The notes under the pieces are model-generated. The model was given only the letters and a program-made list of their open reading frames with translations. It did no database searches and had not been told where the DNA came from. 64,000 bases of DNA, taken from NCBI GenBank assembly GCA_964432485.1, contig CAYSNP010000004.1, positions 23,396 to 87,395 of the forward strand, read 5' to 3'. This DNA is from CAYSNP01 sp964432485 (GTDB taxonomy: Bacteria > Bacillota > Clostridia > Christensenellales > DTU072). Shown piece by piece: positions 60,882 to 64,000 of this stretch (the first letter of the stretch is position 1; each line of letters begins with the position of its first letter). A program made the position numbers and the translations under genes.

Positions 60882-62297
60882 TTATCCGCACCAAATATTT
60901 AGTTTTTTGGCATCTTCTTTGCGTAGCTGCAAGTCTTTTAATATGCGTTGGTGGTCAGCTCTAGAAAAGCGGTAAAAGAAATATGGCACAGCAGAAAGAG
61001 ACAGACTAACAATATTGATAATATTAGGTACATAAAATAGTCCTTTTAGGGTGTATTCGGACTGAGCGGCGGCATTTGGCACATATTTTATTATACTTAC
61101 AATAATAACAGTCCATAGTGCGCCAATAGAACCTGTAACTTTTGCCAAAAAGCCTTCTATAGCCAACACCATACCATCATTTCGTTCGCCTGTGCGCCAT
61201 TCTAAATAATCTATGCTATCGGAAAGCATAGACCAATAAAGCATACCTTTAAGCATAGACGGAAGAAACATTAGCATATTAAAAAAGCATACCAACACCA
61301 AATTGCCATACCCTACAATTGTATAAAGTATAATTATAGCAACATGAAAAGCTCTAGATGCAATAACTATCTTGTTTTTGTCAAACTTCTTCATTAAATA
61401 AGGTGCAAGTATACTGTTGAGTGCAAGCATAGGGATAGCAGTAAGCCCAACATAAGTTTGCAGAGCAGGATTGCCTAAATTATAAGTATAAAACCACAGC
61501 GAAGTATGCCCTGCATTAATTAGCGCAATTACAGCATTGGACACAATCATAAGAAAGAGCAGCCTATTCTTAAAAAAGTCCTTAAACATACCTTTTGTAG
61601 TTTGTTTTTCTATGGGAACGAGTAGCACTCTTTCTTTAACATAGGTTACAATTAAATAATTATAAATAATAAAACATATCCCTACAAATACAGCAACTCC
61701 AAAGTAAATATAGGTTTTGGCTACAATATCATCATTGGCAAAGAAGCTAAGTGCAATAGGTATCACTCCGCCAATTGCGCCTGTACCCATTTCAGAAAAT
61801 AGGCGAGATATGGATATTACCTTATTACGCTCTTGTACATTAGGAGTAATAGCATTGTAAAAGCTCATAAAAGAAATGCCGTTTAGCGTATGTAGCCACT
61901 CGAATATTATGTAAGTAGCAAGCGCATAGGCAGTTCTTGCCCACATATTTATTGTAGGGTTGGGCGAAAACACGGGCGCATAAAAAATAGCAATTATCAG
62001 CACTCCAAGGGGGATAGCTGTTTTTCTTAAAAATGGCATTGCCTTGCCCGAAGAAGATACTCTTTTGTCAAAATAAACGCCAATAATAGGGTCGTTTACC
62101 CCGTCCCATAGCCTGCTGCCTATCAAAATTATAGAAAGCGCAATGCCGGAAAGCCCCATTACATCTATGTAAAAATAAGATAAATATCCCATGATTGCAT
62201 AGCTCATATTGCGAAAAAGAGCTGCCATATAAAAGGCAGCTTGCTCTTTCTTGCTTACATACTTTTTTGCTTGAATATTCGAAACTTGATTTGCCAT
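60882..62297 (-). CDS. GPH-family symporter, paralogue A
   Basis: A 471-residue GPH transporter, nearly collinear with paralogue B: the N-terminal KEQAAFYMAALFRNMSYAIM, GSRLWDGVNDPIIGVYFDKR and the C-terminal FSRADHQRILKDLQLRKEDA blocks are almost the same. Differences are scattered, as expected after duplication and divergence. It has the full set of about 12 helices and should be a working cation symporter. AAAGGATAAAT is the ribosome site. It follows the UroD-like gene by 15 nt, so both are co-transcribed. Substrate unknown; an intermediate shared with the UroD-like protein and nitrilase is possible. Confidence 0.87.
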   Translation of the reverse strand: MANQVSNIQAKKYVSKKEQAAFYMAALFRNMSYAIMGYLSYFYIDVMGLSGIALSIILIGSRLWDGVNDPIIGVYFDKRVSSSGKAMPFLRKTAIPLGVLIIAIFYAPVFSPNPTINMWARTAYALATYIIFEWLHTLNGISFMSFYNAITPNVQERNKVISISRLFSEMGTGAIGGVIPIALSFFANDDIVAKTYIYFGVAVFVGICFIIYNYLIVTYVKERVLLVPIEKQTTKGMFKDFFKNRLLFLMIVSNAVIALINAGHTSLWFYTYNLGNPALQTYVGLTAIPMLALNSILAPYLMKKFDKNKIVIASRAFHVAIIILYTIVGYGNLVLVCFFNMLMFLPSMLKGMLYWSMLSDSIDYLEWRTGERNDGMVLAIEGFLAKVTGSIGALWTVIIVSIIKYVPNAAAQSEYTLKGLFYVPNIINIVSLSLSAVPYFFYRFSRADHQRILKDLQLRKEDAKKLNIWCG

Positions 62298-62312
62298 ATT
62301 TATCCTTTGTGA

Positions 62313-63326
62313 CTATAAAATTAGGGCTTCTTGCGCCATTGCCTCTACATTTTTGCCGCTTACATTGTCCAGTAGCGCTTCATGGCTGGGGGAAAGTATA
62401 TAATGCTTGCCAAAGATGCCCTTTAGCCGTCTTACTTCTGCCGCTACTTGCTCGGGAGTGGCAAAGGGCAGGATATGCTGGGTATCCAGTCCGCCCATAA
62501 ATATCAAATCGTTGCCATACTTATCTTGCAAGAGTTGAGCGCCCATATCCTTAGCGCATGCTTGTATGGGATGCAGGATATCCACACCTGCCGTAATGAG
62601 GTCAGGAATAAACTTTTCTATAGACCCGCAGGAATGAAATGCAACTTTTAATTTGTAGCTTTTGGCTTGGTCAATAAGTTTCTTTGCACCCGGCAAAAAG
62701 AATTGTCTAAAGAACTTCGGGCTAACCAAAGTATCCAATTGGGTACCCAAATCGTTAAAAAAGAATACCGCATCAATCCTTTCGGCAAACTTTTCATAAA
62801 GCGCTTTGTTTGCCCTTAAATAGATTTCTACAATTTTGGCTACCGCTGCTTCCACCACTTCAGGATGAGTATACATCTTAATAAAGCACTCCTCCATGCC
62901 AAAATAGTCTAGCAGCATATGCCAAAAATAAGTGCCCATACCGCTAAATACGGCAAGGTTGTGCTGTTGTGCAAATTTTAGATTAACATACATTTGAGGA
63001 AACCAAAACCGCTGTCTTCTGGTCCAATAAATTTTCTCCACTTGCTCAATATTTTCTGCAACTGCAAGCAGCCCCCTTTGCCCTGTAGAGCTTTTTTTCT
63101 TTAAGCCTGTAGGCCAAAATAGTACGGGATTGAGCATATTACTTTCGCCCGAAAGCCAAATAAGCTCGCTTTTAAGTTTGAGTATAAGCGCTTTATGGGA
63201 GGGCACGCCAAAATATTGCTTGTAAATGCGTAGCGCCTTAGGATGCGGCTTACCCAGCCAAAACCCGCTGCGGTCTACCTCTTGTCTATGTAATATCCTT
63301 ACTATCCTTTCTTTTGGGCTAAGCAT
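62313..63326 (-). CDS. Uroporphyrinogen decarboxylase-family protein (methyltransferase-like branch)
   Basis: A 337-residue TIM-barrel protein of the UroD/MtaA/CmuA superfamily. Landmarks: LSPKERIVRILHRQEVDR at the N-terminus, VFFFNDLGTQ, LKVAFHSCGSIEKFIPDLI (HxC zinc-type motif), VDILHPIQACAKDM, LIFMGGLDTQ and LSPSHEALLDNVSGKNVEAM. The HSCG motif is typical of corrinoid-linked methyltransferase relatives rather than haem-synthesis HemE, and no haem genes are nearby. Many such proteins sit in sugar or methylated-compound operons. ATG 63326 has AAAGGAGAT upstream, whereas the ATG at 63353 lies before that site. It is the first gene of the minus-strand group with GPH paralogue A. Confidence 0.82.
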   Translation of the reverse strand: MLSPKERIVRILHRQEVDRSGFWLGKPHPKALRIYKQYFGVPSHKALILKLKSELIWLSGESNMLNPVLFWPTGLKKKSSTGQRGLLAVAENIEQVEKIYWTRRQRFWFPQMYVNLKFAQQHNLAVFSGMGTYFWHMLLDYFGMEECFIKMYTHPEVVEAAVAKIVEIYLRANKALYEKFAERIDAVFFFNDLGTQLDTLVSPKFFRQFFLPGAKKLIDQAKSYKLKVAFHSCGSIEKFIPDLITAGVDILHPIQACAKDMGAQLLQDKYGNDLIFMGGLDTQHILPFATPEQVAAEVRRLKGIFGKHYILSPSHEALLDNVSGKNVEAMAQEALIL

Positions 63327-63496
63327 TTTAGATCTCCTTTGGCTTTTCCCCATTGTGACTCATTATATAGTAACATATATCATAATAAAATAGCGTTAAA
63401 GTTAAAGAAAAGTAAAAATGACGAAATTACAATCCCTAATAAAAAAAACGCCGACGGGCTCTTGCTATTGTTTTGTCAAGTAAAAATCAGCTTAGA

Positions 63497-63946
63497 TTAA
63501 ACAAAAATATTGCGCTTTTCAGGCTTGGATATTTGCTCTAGGGCATCTTTAGCTTCGCTCATAGTGTTTCGAGAGGTAGCTATATCGCCAATAGCACATA
63601 CTCCAACCAGCTTTTCGCCTTCAACTACGCATAGCCTTCTGATTTTATTTTCCGCCATTAGCTTTGCCGCTTTTTCTATGCTGGCATTATGCTCTACCGC
63701 TATACAGCCTGAGGTCATAATTTCGCTAATCTTAGTAGTGTCCTTTTTGCCCTCTGCGTACCCTCTAATCACTAAATCTCTATCTGTTACAACGCCTACT
63801 ATACTGCCTTTGCTGATAATGGGCAAGAAGCCGATATCGTTGTTTTTCATTAGAATAGCCGCCTCTCTAATGGATTCGTCCGCTTCCATAACTATGGCAT
63901 CAAAGCTCATTATATCGCTAACCTTTTTTTCTGCACTTAAATTCAT
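63497..63946 (-). CDS. CBS-domain pair protein
   Basis: A 149-residue protein with two CBS motifs (VSDIMSFDAIVMEADESIREAAILM...VGVVTDRDLVIRGYAEG, and ISEIMTSGCIAVEHNASIEKAAKLM...LVGVCAIGDIATSR). A CBS pair usually binds an adenine nucleotide and acts as an energy or redox sensor. Family members in this form are stand-alone regulators or stress proteins. AAAGGATA lies upstream of the ATG. No enzyme domain is attached. Partner unknown; downstream is a 143-bp gap before the UroD-like gene. Confidence 0.85.
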   Translation of the reverse strand: MNLSAEKKVSDIMSFDAIVMEADESIREAAILMKNNDIGFLPIISKGSIVGVVTDRDLVIRGYAEGKKDTTKISEIMTSGCIAVEHNASIEKAAKLMAENKIRRLCVVEGEKLVGVCAIGDIATSRNTMSEAKDALEQISKPEKRNIFV

Positions 63947-64000
63947 AATACAATATCCTTTTTTACTTTTTGCTATGTAAAGATAATTGCCACTGTATAT

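Noticed and set aside
63427..63475. Terminator after the CBS gene
   Set aside because: A run of eight T on the minus strand is preceded by only a 3-bp GCC/GGC stem, too weak to call.

Overview
The window looks like a chromosomal scaffold from an uncultured low-GC Clostridia-type Firmicute. Supporting signs are the dense AT-rich gene layout, consensus sigma-A promoters (TTGACA-17-TATAAT type), GGAGG ribosome sites, paired GlgC/GlgD glycogen genes, ROK and MocR regulators, lipoproteins with InlB-type repeats and a collagen-like surface protein. A run of 100 N (824-923) between two identical 55-bp repeats marks a scaffolding join, so this is probably a metagenome or draft assembly. No rRNA, tRNA, CRISPR array, phage or transposase gene was seen.

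Layout. 1-1.8 kb: start of a collagen-like protein, a dispersed repeat and assembly gap, and a PRC-barrel-like protein. 1.9-3.6 kb: acyl-CoA ligase. 3.7-16.6 kb: ispE (predicted leaderless) heading a complete glycogen synthesis and breakdown cluster (glgB, glgC, glgD, glgA, glgP, a GH13 hydrolase, malQ) that ends with an Sfp-type phosphopantetheinyl transferase. 16.7-19.8 kb: two lipoproteins and a FAD oxidoreductase. 19.9-28.4 kb: an inducible sugar locus made of a ROK repressor, class II aldolase, PfkB kinase, xylose-isomerase-like protein, GH13 enzyme and ribokinase, with a divergent GPH symporter. 28.5-31.6 kb: a DUF488 protein and a four-module CoA-disulfide-reductase/rhodanese/TusA/DsrE protein. 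31.7-42.2 kb: a cell-surface block with three InlB-repeat proteins, a membrane sulfatase homologue that has lost its catalytic residues, and a MacB-like ABC transporter. 42.3-51.9 kb (minus strand): surface-polysaccharide and amino-sugar genes (CapD-like dehydratase, GlmM, a GlmU homologue without a recognisable pyrophosphorylase domain, O-antigen ligase-like protein), then LOG-like protein, recR, ybaB and dnaX. 52-55.5 kb: aldo/keto reductase, split chromate transporter, DsrE protein and a C_GCAxxG-methyltransferase fusion. 55.5-56 kb: repeat island. 56-58.4 kb: pdxS and divergent pdxR with visible operator half-sites. 58.4-64 kb: nitrilase, two tandem GPH transporters, a UroD-family protein and a CBS protein.

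The genes form several working units. ADP-glucose is made by GlgC/GlgD, polymerised by GlgA, branched by GlgB, and mobilised by GlgP, the GH13 enzyme and MalQ. The ROK locus would import a glucoside or sugar, hydrolyse it, isomerise it, phosphorylate it and cleave it by aldolase. GlmM and the GlmU-like acetyltransferase feed UDP-GlcNAc synthesis, upstream of the CapD-like dehydratase and the polysaccharide ligase.

The least explained element is a tandem array of five small hairpins at 55524-55644. Their stems vary by compensatory changes, their tetraloops always begin with T, and a CATTATGTA linker is repeated. Other points of interest are the pseudo-sulfatase, the GlmU homologue, leaderless ispE and dnaX, and the redox/methyltransferase fusion beside a split chromate transporter.
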